A stretch of 64,000 nucleotides of DNA from Trichobilharzia regenti (GCA_944472135.2 OX235265.1:90552984-90616983), one strand, 5' to 3'. Positions 1-11,060 are shown, numbered from the stretch's first letter. Translations and numbers: made by a program. The notes: generated by a model from the sequence alone, not told the origin.

Positions 1-164
1 TTGCATACGTTGTAACTATTTTCTAATCCTATGAAATCTTATCTCTAAGCCCCTTGTAATCTATATTCGTACCTTCAAACTTTCATATATCAAGTTGAAA
101 ATTATTATCACCTTCGTTACTATGTGGAATTAATTAAACAAATAATAATTGTATCCATGTAAAC

Positions 165-275
165 TAATCTATATGAATGCTATTGTACAGCTGCTTTTGA
201 GAATGAAATCGCCGAAAAGGTCGTCATCTTTGCTGAACTTCTTGTTCTCCGCTTTCTAACTGCCACTTCAAACAA
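165..275 (+). repeat. PLE pseudo-LTR remnant
   Basis: The segment has TTGTACAGC, then GAGAATGAAATCGCCGAAAAG and GCTGAAC. The same string recurs at 12270-12340 and, diverged, at 14490-14550, next to PLE coding fragments. GAAA is present but the CUGAUGA half of a hammerhead is not intact. The rest of bases 1-520 is AT-rich with nothing recognised. Confidence 0.5.
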
Positions 276-559
276 GTAGGTAACCACAAATTGTGAATAG
301 TATATTAATTAGCTAATCGCGAACTTGTATTAATTTCATGAACCTAAAAAAATTTACAATTGACAATTACCCTTATATTTGTACTGTTGATTTTAAAGGT
401 ATCATTTATATGGTTAAAAAAATGATTAAGATATATTAAAGTCATACATTCTAACAGTTGTACACATATAAACTATTTACAGTTTCACTTTTAGAAAACA
501 AAACTGAAAGACTTTGATGTAGCTTTTCAATTTCAATCAGTAGGCAGCTAGACTTATTC

Positions 560-960
560 TCATAGAGAAAACGAGAACCGTGCTATCCTGTAAACCCTCA
601 CATTATCCAAACGATAGTGTCGCATCCCACTGTGTTTATCAATTTACATGTATGTGTGGAGACATGTACATCGGGAGGACCCATCAGTCTCTGCAGGTTA
701 GGGCTATCGAACACATTTCAAAGTGGCTGAAACAACAAATGAAATCGCCAGGCACAATTGACCCCGGAAATTGATGTCCAACATCATCTATAGCGAAGCA
801 TATTATACAGACGGGTCACAAGGTTGATTTGAACAATGCCTTTAAGCCGATATATAAAACAAGGTTGGACCACATACTTAGATTCATTGAAGCCTTGGCC
901 ATAAAAAGACTTAAACCTGTCTTATGTGTCCAAAAGGTATTTGCTGTCATCTTAAACCTG
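560..960 (+). pseudogene. PLE GIY-YIG endonuclease fragment
   Basis: This is the C-terminal endonuclease of a Penelope-like retroelement, which nicks DNA for target-primed insertion. The frame at 580 reads CVYQFTCMCGDMYIGRT, the GIY-YIG core with the CxC insert seen in schistosome PLEs, then IEHISKWL. A stop at 772 breaks the frame. Past it one can read SIAKHIIQTGHKVDLNNAF and IEALAIKRLKPVLCVQK, the normal domain end. No RT is present upstream, so the copy is 5'-truncated and dead. It shares its closing LCVQK-type motif with the copies near 8.0 and 28.6 kb. Confidence 0.8.
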
Positions 961-1335
961 CCTTGGTAATCCAAGCTAGAACCAAGGTCCAGTTTAACTT
1001 CATAATATTTTCAACCCCTTCTTTGCCTTGTTTTTTCTTTTTTTATCTTTCTCACCCAACACCTTTTGCATGTCCCTACCCACATTATTTGTGACCTTGA
1101 CCTGTACACAATCTGACCTGTATTGTAATTAATCATGCCTTCTTTCTTTTCTATAAAAACTGTGTATGACAAGTACTCGTGTGTGGTCAGAATGTTATCC
1201 GAAATGTGTTGCGCCAATACATTACACATTTCAGATAAACTACATCTTCCTTCTTATTGTGTTATCGAAATCTGTAAAGGAAAAAATTTCATAAATGTGT
1301 GACAGTATTTCCTCTTTATTTGTTAAATAATTAAA
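960..1335. other. AT-rich stretch, probably PLE 3' end
   Basis: The stretch directly follows the PLE endonuclease end. Around 1180-1215 it has GGTCAGAATGTTATCCGAAA, loosely like the other pseudo-LTRs, but no second copy is in the window to prove it. No gene is seen. Confidence 0.3.
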
Positions 1336-1339
1336 AGGA

Positions 1340-1680
1340 TTTAATCATGAGCTGACATCAGTTAGAGAACCACTGGAAAACCAGCACCGGAGTGCTGGAC
1401 AGTTGTTTCGTCCTAGTTTGGGACTCTTCAGCAGTACGCGCCCACACTGCGGGTTCGAATCCAGGATCTTCTGGTTACAAGGCGACCTCGTAGACCATTG
1501 AGCCACTGGGACCCGATCCAATGGTCCTTGAATTCTAACTTCTGTGAATTCACGACATAGCGCGACCATTTCGCAATGTCTTCTTCGATGAGTTACTGCC
1601 TCATCTTCAACCTGCTGTACCCTACTGGTCACAGCTTCCCACTAGAACCCCAGGTTAACTGCCTGAATAGGGCCAGTCAC
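1340..1680 (-). repeat. SINE family 2, near full length, hammerhead-like module
   Basis: Read on the minus strand, the unit starts with a 5' module (GGCAGTTAACCTGGGGTTCT). A tRNA-like head follows, with A box TGGCTCAATGGTC and B box GGATTCGAACCC. The tail has CTGAAGAGTCC, AGGACGAAAC and the end AGCTCATGA. The hammerhead-like part is 1392-1437 (minus), with both core strands intact. Very similar full-length units occur at 24303-24650 and 46025-46385. Confidence 0.8.
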
Positions 1681-1739
1681 TAGTGAAAATAATTAAAAAT
1701 CACTAATAGAATAACTGAAAACCAATGAAAGGTAAACTT

Positions 1740-1915
1740 CATGGGCCAGTAGGTTCCATCCCAGTGACTGGATGATCAACACGTTAGCCTCGTAATCTGA
1801 AGATTTTAGGTTTGTTAATGGGTATGTGATGGATGATAAAGAGTCACGACGAAATAGTACGAAACAGAGATGTTCAGCACTCCCTGAAGGTTTTCAGTGT
1901 TTCTCCAAAAAAATA
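1740..1915 (+). repeat. SINE family 2, decayed
   Basis: The block has CCCAGTGACTGGATGATCAAC, then GATAAAGAGTCACGACGAAAT, then CAGCACTCCCTG and TTTTCAGTGTTTCTCC, in the order of the family 2 tail. The B box is lost. The stretch 1915-2385 shows only a short GT run near 2040. Confidence 0.5.
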
Positions 1916-2384
1916 TAACTTGGAACCATTCGAATCTTCGCAAACCGGCAGTTGGAAACATTGAGTAACTGTTTTCAGATAGATTCTTGGATATACTTTT
2001 AGTGCCTGAGTGAAATTAGGATTCTGTTCACATATTATTGTGTGTGTGTGTGCTGGTTTTCGTTGAATGTTGACTCAAACAGTGATTGAATGAAAATGTG
2101 CATTCAGGCGTTTATAAGCTTCCAGGTTTATATATTACCGAAGAGTCTCAGTTGAGGAGGTAACAAATAGTTTTAGATTTCTATTCTTTCTCCAGCCACA
2201 TTTGGCGTATTTTACGGAATCTATCCAAAAGAAGCTTAAAATTTGAACTTCGCACAAGTGTGTTACATTTAGTGCTGCTACACTTCATAAAATTATATGT
2301 AAGAGTGAAGAAAAAAATTGCAAAAGAATTGCAGTATTCAAGAGTAATTTTGCAGAAATTCGACTGTTTTCAAGTTTCCCCTCG

Positions 2385-2745
2385 GATTGATATCAGTTAG
2401 AGAACCACTGAATACCAGGGATTACTGGACAGGTATTTCATTCTAATTTGTTACTCTTTAATAATCACACAGTCATGGCCCTGCCAGTGATCAAACATAG
2501 GACCTTCAGTCCGTAAAGTTAAGAAGGTCGTTGATCACTCAGTCATTTGGGAGGGAATTCAATGACTTATTAACTATAACGTTTGTCAGTTCACAATTAC
2601 AAAAAGAGCTACCATCAGTCAACGTCATCAGTCATCCTCACACTCAACTTGATGGAGCCTACCGGTCATAACTTCCCACCAGAACTCCAGGAAACTTCAT
2701 CCTTTAGCTGGTCACCAATAAGCAAAAGAATAATTTGTGAAAAAT
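2385..2745 (-). repeat. SINE family 2, decayed
   Basis: ATATCAGTTAGAGAACCACTG marks the 3' end of a family 2 unit on the minus strand, followed by its decayed tail and head and the 5' module near 2640-2700. The core strands of the hammerhead-like part are mutated. Confidence 0.55.
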
Positions 2746-4270
2746 CTACAAACTAACCCTTGAAAATTATAATCTGATATTCACTAGTGGCAGACCAAAA
2801 GACGAAGTTGTGACCAATGTGTGGGCTTCACAAGGTTGAGAAGACTACTTCATGATGACATTGATAGCTGTTTGTGCCATCTGTCATAAATCGGCAAAAG
2901 TTATACTTCATGAGTCATTGGGTTCTGTCTCATTTACTCAATGGTATACAAGGTCATCGTGTAACCTGAAATCCCCTATTGGATGCCTAGTTTTGTTTTA
3001 CTCTGCATACCGCTGATAGGTTTGATAATAGGATGAAACAGCTCAGAGGCACTCTATAGCTTTTAGCGTTTATCTCTAATCCCCATCAATCCAATATCAA
3101 ACTTGAAATAGTAATAAATGAAACAAAGATTGTATGAAGTCTAGCCGATGAGTTATGTGTTTAATGGAACTTGTTAGGAAGGCATAACTTTAACGTGAGA
3201 AGAGTTGATATCTCTTCGGAGCTTCCAACCCGCATCTCCCAGTGATTTTAGTCAGAGATGTTGCGATGACGTTGTTCAAATGCACGACACAGCTTTTGTA
3301 AGACTTTATTGGGTTCCTCGATTAATCACTGGAGAATAACTAATGTCATGTAGCGTAACCGCAAGTTAAAGTGACTGGCCATCGCAGTTTACACGAAACC
3401 CATAGAAAGCATTTGACGGACAATCGGAAGTAAGCTAATAATAATAATAAAAGGTCTTAGAGATCACAAATAGATTGGAGATATTGTAAGTCATACGGCA
3501 GACAGTCTGCAACTATTGGTTCATAGGGTTTTATTGACCCCAACCAACTAGGCACTTCACTTCTTTGAATATCTCGCCTGAATGATGAGTCAAAGTATTC
3601 CTGAAATGTTGTCATATTTTGTAATCAATCTACCTAGAAATCATTTCAATCCTCATAGGCTAAAATAAATATATAAATAAATAACACCAATAATTGAAAT
3701 TCATGTTCAATATTCAGGGCATATACATATTTTAAATGTTAGCATTTTGTGTTTGTTGTTGAAAAGTTTGATGACTAAACGAAATTCAAAGTAGAAGTAG
3801 AATAAACATTACATTGAAAGCTATTGAATTCAATGACAAGTTAATATTATTTTTTAAATAGAATAAACAATCGTAGAAGAGAATGACAAAATATTGTATA
3901 GATATAGAGTATATGTCAAATATATATGATAATATGAAACGCTTCCTGTTTTTCTATGCTTCCTTCCTCCCTTAACAGTAGTAATCTTCATCTATCAACA
4001 ATTGCTAGTTTGTTTATTTTCTGGTCAATAAATGTAACCGCATTGTTTAAATGTCAATACCTGATGAAAGAAAGATAATAAATGAGTGTGAGAAAAATTA
4101 TAAAAAAAAACAAATCGAAAAATAAACAAAAGAATGAAAATCTTGAAATATTCTGATTGTAAAACAGTTTCACTTATACAAAATACCGATTTCTGTTGGC
4201 AATTCATCTACACTATGATTGTATGAAAGCTTACTAGAAGGTAGGAATTCATGACTAGTGAGGTTAACCT
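2745..4270. other. No gene recognised
   Basis: This is AT-rich sequence with short ATA and ATT runs (3435-3450, 3660-3690). Open frames are short and have no recognisable motif. A minus-strand 60-codon frame at 4025-4207 is low complexity. Confidence 0.5.
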
Positions 4271-4273
4271 GGA

Positions 4274-4293
4274 TGTGTGTGTGTGTGTGTGTG
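4274..4293 (+). repeat. (GT)n microsatellite
   Basis: A pure GT run of about ten units, immediately before a SINE copy. Confidence 0.9.
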
Positions 4294-4314
4294 GAAGAAT
4301 GCACGCCAGTGGTG

Positions 4315-4515
4315 ACATTCACTATATCGTGAACTGGCAGAGGTTGAAATTCATGGGCTGGTCATTCAATCGGGTCCTAGTGGTTTAACAGGCCCTGGTG
4401 GTGGGTGAGTATTGCCGACAAGTACGAAATTATGGTGAAACAGTCGTCCAGTACTCCCTGGTCATTATCAGTTGTTCTCTGACTGATGTCAACTCATGAT
4501 GAAATCCAGTAACCA
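4315..4515 (+). repeat. SINE family 2, decayed
   Basis: The copy shows CGGGTCCTAGTGGTTTAAC, then GTCGTCCAGTACTCCCTGG, then CTGATGTCAACTCATGATGA, the family 2 order. The region between is degraded. Confidence 0.6.
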
Positions 4516-4649
4516 ATCAGGTCTCTGGAAACTAATACATGAAGAGTCAGTTTCAGAGAAAAATTGAATCACACTAAACATATTTCTAAGTGATAAAAAG
4601 CACCGCCCAACTCATCGCTGTGTAGGAAATTTTTTTTAGTAATAAACCA

Positions 4650-4938
4650 AAGATATACAATTGGTGGATGGTGGCTAGCAGTGGAATCCAGGATGCGCAT
4701 TTCGTCCTATTTGGGACTCGTCAGCTGGATGTACCTGCATTTCCCTAGTGAGTGATGATGTTCCCACCGAGGCTCGAACCCAGTGCCCATAGTTTCAAAC
4801 GCCAAAGCGTTATCCACTAGACCACTTGGGCCACGAGAGCCACCTCTTGTGCGACGGGTCATATTAATTATTGAATTGAATTTTTGATTTTCCCGTCGAT
4901 TGATTGGACCGAAGTGCTCGGTCTCAGGTTGACATGTC
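4650..4938 (-). repeat. Sm-alpha-like SINE, inverted unit
   Basis: On the minus strand it has a tRNA-like head (GGCCCAAGTGGTCTAGTGGAT, B box GGGTTCGAGCC) and a hammerhead ribozyme, the layout of the schistosome Sm-alpha repeat. The hammerhead spans 4686-4730: ATCCAG/CTGGAT stem I, CTGACGA, GTCC/GGAC stem II, GAAA. It abuts two units in the opposite direction. Confidence 0.85.
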
Positions 4939-4940
4939 GG

Positions 4941-5268
4941 CTTTGGCGTTTGAAACTATGGGCACTGGGTTCGAGCCTCGGTGGGAACACCATCACTCAC
5001 TGAGAAATGCAGGTACATCCAGTTGACGAGTTCCAAATAGGACGAAACGCGCATCCTGGATTCCACTGCTAGCCACCATCCACCATTGTATACTAACTAA
5101 ATGTCCGGACATCGTCGAAGCATCTGCACAAGAAGCCGACATGTCAACCTGAGACCGAGCACTTCGGTCCAATCAATCGACTGGAAAATCAAAAATTCAA
5201 TTCAATAATTAATATGACCCGTCGCACAAGAGGTGGCTCTCGTGGCCCAAGTGGTCTAGTGGATAACG
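4941..5268 (+). repeat. Sm-alpha-like SINE, first tandem unit
   Basis: The unit begins inside the tRNA-like head (CTTTGGCGTTTGAAACTATG) and repeats 328 bases later. Its hammerhead (5017-5061) has TTGACGA where the other copies have CTGACGA, so the first invariant core cytosine is lost; GAAA is kept. Confidence 0.88.
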
Positions 5269-5540
5269 CTTTGGCGTTTGAAACTATGGGCACTGGGTTC
5301 GAGCCTCGGTGGGAACATCATCACTCACTGAGAAATGCAGGTACATCCAGCTGACGAGTCCCAAATAGGACGAAATGCGCATCCTGGATTCCACTGCTAG
5401 CCACCATCCACCAATTGTATAGTAATTAAATACCCAGACATCGTCGAAGCATCTGCACAAGAAGCCGACATGTCAACCTGAGACCGAGCACTTCGGTCCA
5501 ATCAATCGACGGGAAAATCAAAAATTCAATTCAATAAACC
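5206..5540 (+). repeat. Sm-alpha-like SINE, second tandem unit
   Basis: A full unit: tRNA-like head with A box (TGGTCTAGTGGAT) and B box (GGTTCGAGCC), hammerhead at 5345-5389 with all invariant core bases (CTGACGA, GAAA), and a tail ending GAAAATCAAAAATTCAATTC. Cleavage would fall after ATC, before CTGGAT. Stem III is minimal, as is known for Sm-alpha hammerheads. Confidence 0.9.
5345..5389 (+). ncRNA. Hammerhead ribozyme, Sm-alpha type
   Basis: Stem I is ATCCAG/CTGGAT, stem II GTCC(CAAATA)GGAC, the core CTGACGA plus GAAA. Position 7 tolerates any base, so CTGACGA is a valid core. This is the best Sm-alpha-type candidate in the window. Confidence 0.85.
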
Positions 5541-5614
5541 AAAGATGATGTTACAGAAAAGAATATATGTTCTTTTAGACAACTTGCTTTCATGAGCTGT
5601 TCATTTGTATTATC

Positions 5615-5815
5615 TTATTTTTTGATTATTTTGATTTACAGCTTGATTCCACACACTGTATTTTTGGTACAAGTATGGAATTTTCAGCAATGATATCGGT
5701 AGCCCGTATTTTGCAGGCCGACCATAGATATCAGGTGTGCGTCGGCAGGGGATCGAACCTCGGACCATGTGCATGGTCGGTGACAGTCCTAACCACTGTG
5801 CCACCAACACACATA
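5615..5815 (-). repeat. SINE family 3 (LINE-tailed)
   Basis: On the minus strand: a tRNA-like head with GGCACAGTGGTTAGGAC and B box GGTTCGATCCC, the motif TGATATCTATGGTCGGCCTG, and a tail CTGAAAATTCCATACTTGTACC. The tail resembles the 3' end of the CR1-like LINE at 19480-19550. Confidence 0.82.
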
Positions 5816-5994
5816 TTCATAGTTCACAAGGAATTCAGGCTACAGGAAGGTGTGACCAGTGGACTCCGTCATGTCAGGGTGAAGTGGATGCTCATTAAAC
5901 GTATTGGTGAGGGAGGCGAAAAAGTCATAATTCAGAGGTCACTGAATTCCATTTCAAGTGTCTGAATGGTTAAAAAGCTTCGCCTTGCACCCTA

Positions 5995-6640
5995 AAGGTC
6001 CCAGGTCTTATTTTAGGGACGTATGTGTAACCGGAGGTGCCCTATGTCCACAGCTGACAAATTGTTCGAGGATAGATCTACCGGTATGTTTACTTACTTG
6101 TTCAATTAGCCAGGCTGGACAGTGTATCAAAATACGTTTGCAGACTTGACTCTGTGTGAGACAGGCATACTTTGCTTCACAGGGATAGGTAAATCGATAA
6201 ATGCACACTGAGGTGGCCAAAAGCGATATCTTATCATTAGCACATGAATGGATTAACTGTTTGTCGGCGAATGTGATTCTCAAAATTCCCGGTTGAAATT
6301 TCTTCAGACACAGGGAAAAGAGTTTTCTAATAATTTCTGCTCCAGTGTCACCTTTGAATTCTGGGTTCATGATGACAGTTTTCCTAAGAAACAGTTGCAA
6401 GGTAGTTTTTTCCCCTCATATTTGCGTCAATATATCTAGGAGGATTTCTGTTTGCAAGTAGGATGTCATGTAAAGATTTTAATTTAGTCTGTATCTTATA
6501 TTCCCAACGGAGTTTTCCAATCCTTAAGCATAAAAATACATACGCAGTTTTGCTTTTAGACCAATGTGACAAAGCTCTGTAAGTTAATAAACTGTCCAGT
6601 TCATGTTGGTTTTTCAGTAACCTGACCTTTGTATGATTCA
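5995..6640 (-). pseudogene. PLE C-terminal fragment, frameshifted
   Basis: The main frame (6008-6400) contains FKGDTGAEIIRKLF, a linker, then ISLLATSVCIYRFTYPCEAK and HCPAWL, matching the RT-to-endonuclease region of other PLEs here. The YIG of GIY-YIG is replaced (YACLTQSQ), so the active site is broken. Upstream bases carry the fragment LHDILLANRNPPRYIDAN in a second frame. It is a dead copy. Confidence 0.75.
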
Positions 6641-6654
6641 TCATATTATTTAAT

Positions 6655-6935
6655 TTGATTTTAGACTTTACCGTTGACTGATTGGATCGAAGTGGTCGGT
6701 CTGAGGTTGATATGTCAGCTTCTTGTGCAGATAGTTCAACGATATCTGGGCATGTAATTAGAAGTTAATTGGTTGATAGTAACTAGATGTGGAATCCAGG
6801 ATGAGCATTTCGTAATTATCATTCATTGCAGAATGTAGATACATCCAGTTGGCTGATGAGTCCTAAATAGGACGAAATGCACATCCTGGATTCCACTGAT
6901 AGTTACCATCCACCAATTAAATTCATCATATTGAT
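6655..6935. repeat. Sm-alpha-like fold-back pair
   Basis: A minus-strand 3' part (6660-6815) meets a plus-strand 3' part (6835-6930). The plus half has a hammerhead with CTGATGA, GTCC/GGAC and GAAA (6843-6892), but TTGG is inserted between stem I and the core. The minus half is cut inside the ribozyme. Confidence 0.75.
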
Positions 6936-7230
6936 TTAGTTTATTATTATCATTATTATTCTTATTTCACAATTATAATGATTACTCTTCCTATAATCTT
7001 TGATTGATAACATCAAATTTCTCGTACAGATTTTATATAAATACTTCACCACCGTCTCTCCATCGGCATTTGTCCATTTATATTGACTAGTCTTTTTTTC
7101 CCGCTTATTGCGTCATCCCAACTTTTGCCGTCTTTTTATGACTTCCCACCGGTTATACGCTTTTAGATGACATCCCACATTACGTCATGCGCTTTCATAG
7201 GACATTACAACCAGTATCTAGTTGATTTCA
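6935..7230. other. No gene recognised
   Basis: AT-rich (TTATTATTATC run near 6940-6970), then a pyrimidine-rich stretch. Nothing recognised. Confidence 0.5.
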
Positions 7231-7259
7231 TGAATTCTCTATGAAATATCAATACGATC

Positions 7260-7650
7260 ATACAACTCTTAAAAATGATGGGCTCTGCTTAGCGACGTCT
7301 TCAATCTTCTGTTGCAAATTGCTGTAAGATTTTCATATTTAAAATCAAGTTGAATGTAGATGGGCTTTTTCTCCATTGTGATTTGTTTGACATTTGAGAC
7401 TTCAGATTTTCCGTACTTGTTAATGAACCTTTTAGGATAATCGTTGCTTTTCAACATCTTTTCAAGAAGCATAAATTCTTCCTCTAATTCCTCTATAAAG
7501 CATAATTTCCTAGCATTATAGTATAGGGTCTTGACTAATCCACGTTTAAAGCTACTTCGATAAAAAACTATTAAAATGTAGGTATTGGCCTTTCCATGCA
7601 GGCTTTCGATAAATTGAGCCTGTCCTGCAGCTAAGCTGGTTCCCGTCTAA
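7260..7650 (-). pseudogene. PLE fragment, end of RT and linker
   Basis: The minus strand reads GSIYRKPAWKGQYLHFNSF (PLE RT end), then EKMLKSNDYPKRFINKYGK and PIYIQLDFKYENL (linker before the endonuclease). It stops before GIY-YIG. A pseudo-LTR scrap (ATACAACTCTTAAAAATGA) lies at its end, and a similar scrap recurs at 9350. Confidence 0.75.
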
Positions 7651-7712
7651 CGAAAAACTTGCTCTTTGGTGCGATGAAACATCGACAGATATCCCTCTCA
7701 TCATAACTCCAA

Positions 7713-7758
7713 CTGTATGTATGTATGTATGTATGTGTGTGTGCATGTATGTATGTAT
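7713..7758 (+). repeat. (TATG)n microsatellite
   Basis: An interrupted TATG/TGTG run between two oppositely oriented PLE fragments. Confidence 0.85.
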
Positions 7759-8045
7759 CTACGGGAGCAGTTACATTTGAAGAACAGAAAGAAGGGCATA
7801 TCTACGATTTTCTGAACATGTACCAAAAGGCTTATGTCTAAAGGCAACAAATGCTTTAAACAGTGATATCACCAGACAGCTCCTTAACACGGGTCACGAG
7901 GTGGACGTCACAAGATCGTTGAAAATTATCAATAGGTAAAAGCGTTCAATTTTCCTCAAGTTTGCCAAAGCGATCTCCATCAAACGCTTGAAACCTGATT
8001 CATGCGTTCAGAAATAAACGGTTATCAGTCTTTCTTTACCCTGCC
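7758..8045 (+). pseudogene. PLE endonuclease end, degenerate
   Basis: Across several stops one can read LLNTGHEVDV, RSLKIINR, AKAISIKRLKPDSCVQK, the usual end of the PLE GIY-YIG domain. The catalytic part is not visible. The stretch 8045-8290 is AT-rich with nothing recognised. Confidence 0.6.
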
Positions 8046-8289
8046 TGGTAAGTGGATATTTTCAACCTCTCTTTCACTGGATTACGTAATGACGAAAATT
8101 TCCATTAAGTGTGATCATTATAGTCTGGTATAAAGCGTTTATTATTCTTATATATATTATTACTTTATGCATATACTGATTGATTGATTTTTGTTTAAAA
8201 ATGAACTCTGTGCAAGTATGTCAAAATTGTTTCTGTAGACATACTTAATAATGACTTTGGTCTGTAAGCAGATGATGAGAAGCCAACGA

Positions 8290-9260
8290 AAAAAAATGAT
8301 TATTATTATTGTTCCCTTGGGTTTCTAGTGGAACATAGGGTTTCAACTGCACGTCTCCACTTGCTTCTGTCTTCCTTCTGCTGTACTTTCCACCTGCATC
8401 CATGTTAGTCCATACTCTTTCAACTCCTCTTCACACGATCTCCTCCATGTCACTCACCCTTGCAATGACGTCCCAATCTCCGCGTGCTTCCCTTTCAGCC
8501 TGGTTCCACTCGAGCGATGGCTTGATGAGCGCGTGACGTCACCTAGCGGTCTCCTCAGCGAGTGAGTGTCCAATCCATCTCCACTTCCTCCCGCATATTT
8601 GTTGGTTAGCGATTGGTTTGTTCTTGTTTTGTTTCTTCCCATAATTTCTTATTGGTGATTCTTTCCGACCCGGCCCGGCCATCTGATCTTCAGTATAGAT
8701 CCAGCGAAGAGAGTTGTTGGTTGATAAAGGTCTGCAACAGGCTGTTGGAAATATTCTTTTTGACCACCTCGCCAAGTTTCTGATTCGTATAGAAGAGCTG
8801 ACTGACTTGACGTTGTTTGTATTGAAAATCCGACCGAATTTTGTTGTTGATTCTGGCTGAGTGACGAAGATTTCCAGATTGGTTTGTTTCAAGTTGATGA
8901 ATGTGTTTCTCGCTCGCCTTCTCGATTCTCGCTCGATTTGACATCCTCGTCCGTTTCGACTGGCTGTAGTTGGGACAATGCTCCCTAGATAAGTGAGTGC
9001 ACTGATTTCTTTTAAATCCCTCCCATTGATGGTGATTGGCGCTGGATGTTGCTGCTGCTGTTGTTCTGGTTCGTTGGTTATTTTCATAACCTCCGTCTTG
9101 TCTATGTTCACCTGGAGTCCTGTTTTCCATGGCTGCTTCTTCGACCAGTTTGTCGGTCGGTTTTCGCTTGTAAGTCTTCGATTTTGTGTGACATCCAATA
9201 TAAATCATCCACACGCGAAATCCAGGTCTTCTAGTTTCTTCAAATGGAATAAATGATGGC
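8290..9260 (-). pseudogene. RTE LINE (SR2-like), 3' part of RT
   Basis: This is the 3' end of an RTE-type non-LTR retrotransposon. The minus-strand frame (8539-9198) reads GLQVNIDKTEVMKI, ITINGRDLKEISALTYLGSI, GRIFNTNNVKSV, and RKWRWIGHSLAEET, the standard order after the RT catalytic motif in schistosome RTE elements. A second frame carries EETRRPGFRVWMIYI upstream, so there is at least one frameshift. The element ends with CCCTTGGGTTTCTAGTGGAAC before an ATTATTATT run, as do the copies near 15.9, 20.4 and 49.5 kb. Confidence 0.82.
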
Positions 9261-9700
9261 ACTATTTTATTCTGCAAAAGCCACTGTTGTTCTTGCTTAT
9301 TCAAATTCATAAAGAGGAAAAAGAGTATGATATCTCTACTTAATATCAATGCGATCATACAACTCTTGAAAATGAATCGTCGGATAATGGTTTACAAAGG
9401 GTTTTACTGGGAATAGAAGTTGTTCTTATTTAAGGAAACGTTGGCAGCTGTCGAATGCTTATACATTTAGCGGTGTTTTTAAAAAAATTGTTTTTTGGCC
9501 ATTGATTACACTTTTTTCTGTTAGTAAAAAGAAGCAGTAATAGTAATATTTAATGGGTTTTCATTTATCAAAATGGTATCATTTCCTTTAGCGTTTAAAG
9601 GATTATTATTTCAAATGAAGAATTTATCTTGTAATCTATACATGCATAGGTATTAGAGTGCTATGGGAGTAGGTAATTAGTCATCTGTATTACTGTTAGT
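9260..9700. other. AT-rich stretch with a PLE pseudo-LTR scrap
   Basis: TATCAATGCGATCATACAAC at 9342 repeats that at 7248-7270 almost exactly. Otherwise nothing is recognised. Confidence 0.4.
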
Positions 9701-9711
9701 TTATGATGATA

Positions 9712-9900
9712 TTAGATGGTTGGAGGCGATCGGCCACAGGAAGCCTTGCCTGACCTAGGTTTCGTGCTAGCTGGCACTCACCAGTCAGCAAGGCGTATCT
9801 GCAACCACCTTGAAGGATCTCATGTCCTTTTTGAGATTCGAACCCTCGTCACTCAGTGATGCAGTCATAGATGTTACCAGTGAGCTATTCAGGCTCGTGA
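9712..9900 (-). repeat. SINE family 4, inverted member of a pair
   Basis: On the minus strand: tRNA-like head (AGCTCACTGGTAAC, B box region GGTTCGAATCTC), then GGTTGCAGATACGCCTTGCTG and GCACGAAACCTAGGTCAGGC. The opposite-strand partner starts at about 9955. Confidence 0.8.
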
Positions 9901-9952
9901 TTGACCTCCTATCCACTCACAGCATCCACTACAGTCCTGCAGGAGGTCATCG

Positions 9953-10255
9953 CGAGCCCGAATAGCTCAGTGGTAACGTCTCTGACTGCAGATCTGGGTG
10001 ATACAGGTTCGAATCTCAGAAGGGGGCATCAGTTCATTCAAGGTGGTTGCAGATACGCCTTGCTGACTGTTGAGTGCCAACTAGCACGAAACCTAGGTCA
10101 AGCAAGGCTTCTTGCCGATTGCCTTGAACCCCCTAATATCATCAAATCAATGTGCACCGTGTTAGTGAGTTACTTAGAATGGTGACCACATTGCAAACCT
10201 GACTGATAGAATTCAGTCTGCACCGAAGAAAGGACTAGACATATCTCACTGTTAG
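9953..10255 (+). repeat. SINE family 4
   Basis: The head is GCCCGAATAGCTCAGTGGTAA (A box) with B box GGTTCGAATCTC. Then comes a hammerhead-like part at 10056-10110 (CTGTTGA, GTGC/GCAC, GAAA, CCTAGGTC), and a tail with GAATTCAGTCTGCACCGAAG. Core position 6 is T instead of A in this copy. Confidence 0.82.
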
Positions 10256-10590
10256 TGTATATCTGATAAGTTAAGGCATTCAGAGAAAACTCAACTCCTC
10301 CTCTTACAGTTTATCAACTCTTGCATATTACCGATTCTTCTTTATTGTTCACCTTTATTCTTTCCCGCGTTGACTTAAAAAAAATACTATGTCATATTTC
10401 GTAGAAGTCTTAAAACTGTCACTAAGGCGAGTGGTATGTCACTGGGCCATAGTGTTGACGTTTTCATTGATAACCAAATAATTTATTGCAGTATATTTGC
10501 AAAAGGGATTTATTCGGACTGTGAGCTTTCACCTTACATCTCCTTAGGTAGAAAAAGAAGTCGATACACAACAAACTTTATGCGCACATG
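10255..10590. other. No gene recognised
   Basis: Unique-looking AT-rich sequence, with no motif in its short frames. Confidence 0.45.
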
Positions 10591-10594
10591 CGTA

Positions 10595-11060
10595 AGTACA
10601 AAAATTCCAAAGTACCGTATTTGGCACGTATCTGTCTGTCTGTTTTCGACATAGAACTTTGCACAAATGTGCGGAAGTTCAAGTCGCCACATTCCGTGTA
10701 GCACGCGAAGCAAGAGAAGAAAGTACAAGAAAAGCATAATAGAAACAGTGAGCAGAGGGGTGAGACAAAGGAGTAATAAAGAATAACAAAACAGTTTCAT
10801 TGGAGATCATAAGTCACAGGGAGTGGATGCATCTGCGCCACTGAGAACGATTTTGAGCCATGTCACCAATTGTTTCCAACCATAGATTTTTACCGTCCCG
10901 AGGACCCCAGCCTGGAAGTCTACACCTTCCTACGTGGCTTAGACCAACTGTTGTGGATTTAATTGACTGATGCAAAGTTTTTGTTTGACCGCCGCTAGCT
11001 TTTTCCCACGTATACCAGGTGATGAAAATAGTGTCAAGCACAAACTGACTGACTGGCTTT
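10595..11060 (-). pseudogene. RTE LINE, subfamily B, 3' end
   Basis: The minus-strand frame (10814-11041) reads GGQTKTLHQSIKS, LSHVGRCRLPGWGPRDGK and DMAQNRSQWRRCIHSL, the C-terminus of a schistosome RTE RT. The 3' UTR follows to about 10600 (on the minus strand GCTACACGGAATGTGGCGAC). The same end occurs at 15.1, 39.9 and 44.0 kb; it differs from the SR2-like group at 8.3 kb. Confidence 0.82.

Noticed and set aside
4680..5540. tRNA genes (A and B boxes at several places)
   Set aside because: The boxes belong to SINE heads; no cloverleaf with an acceptor stem could be drawn around them.
9901..10185. 94-codon plus-strand ORF
   Set aside because: It is a reading of SINE family 4, including its tRNA-like head.
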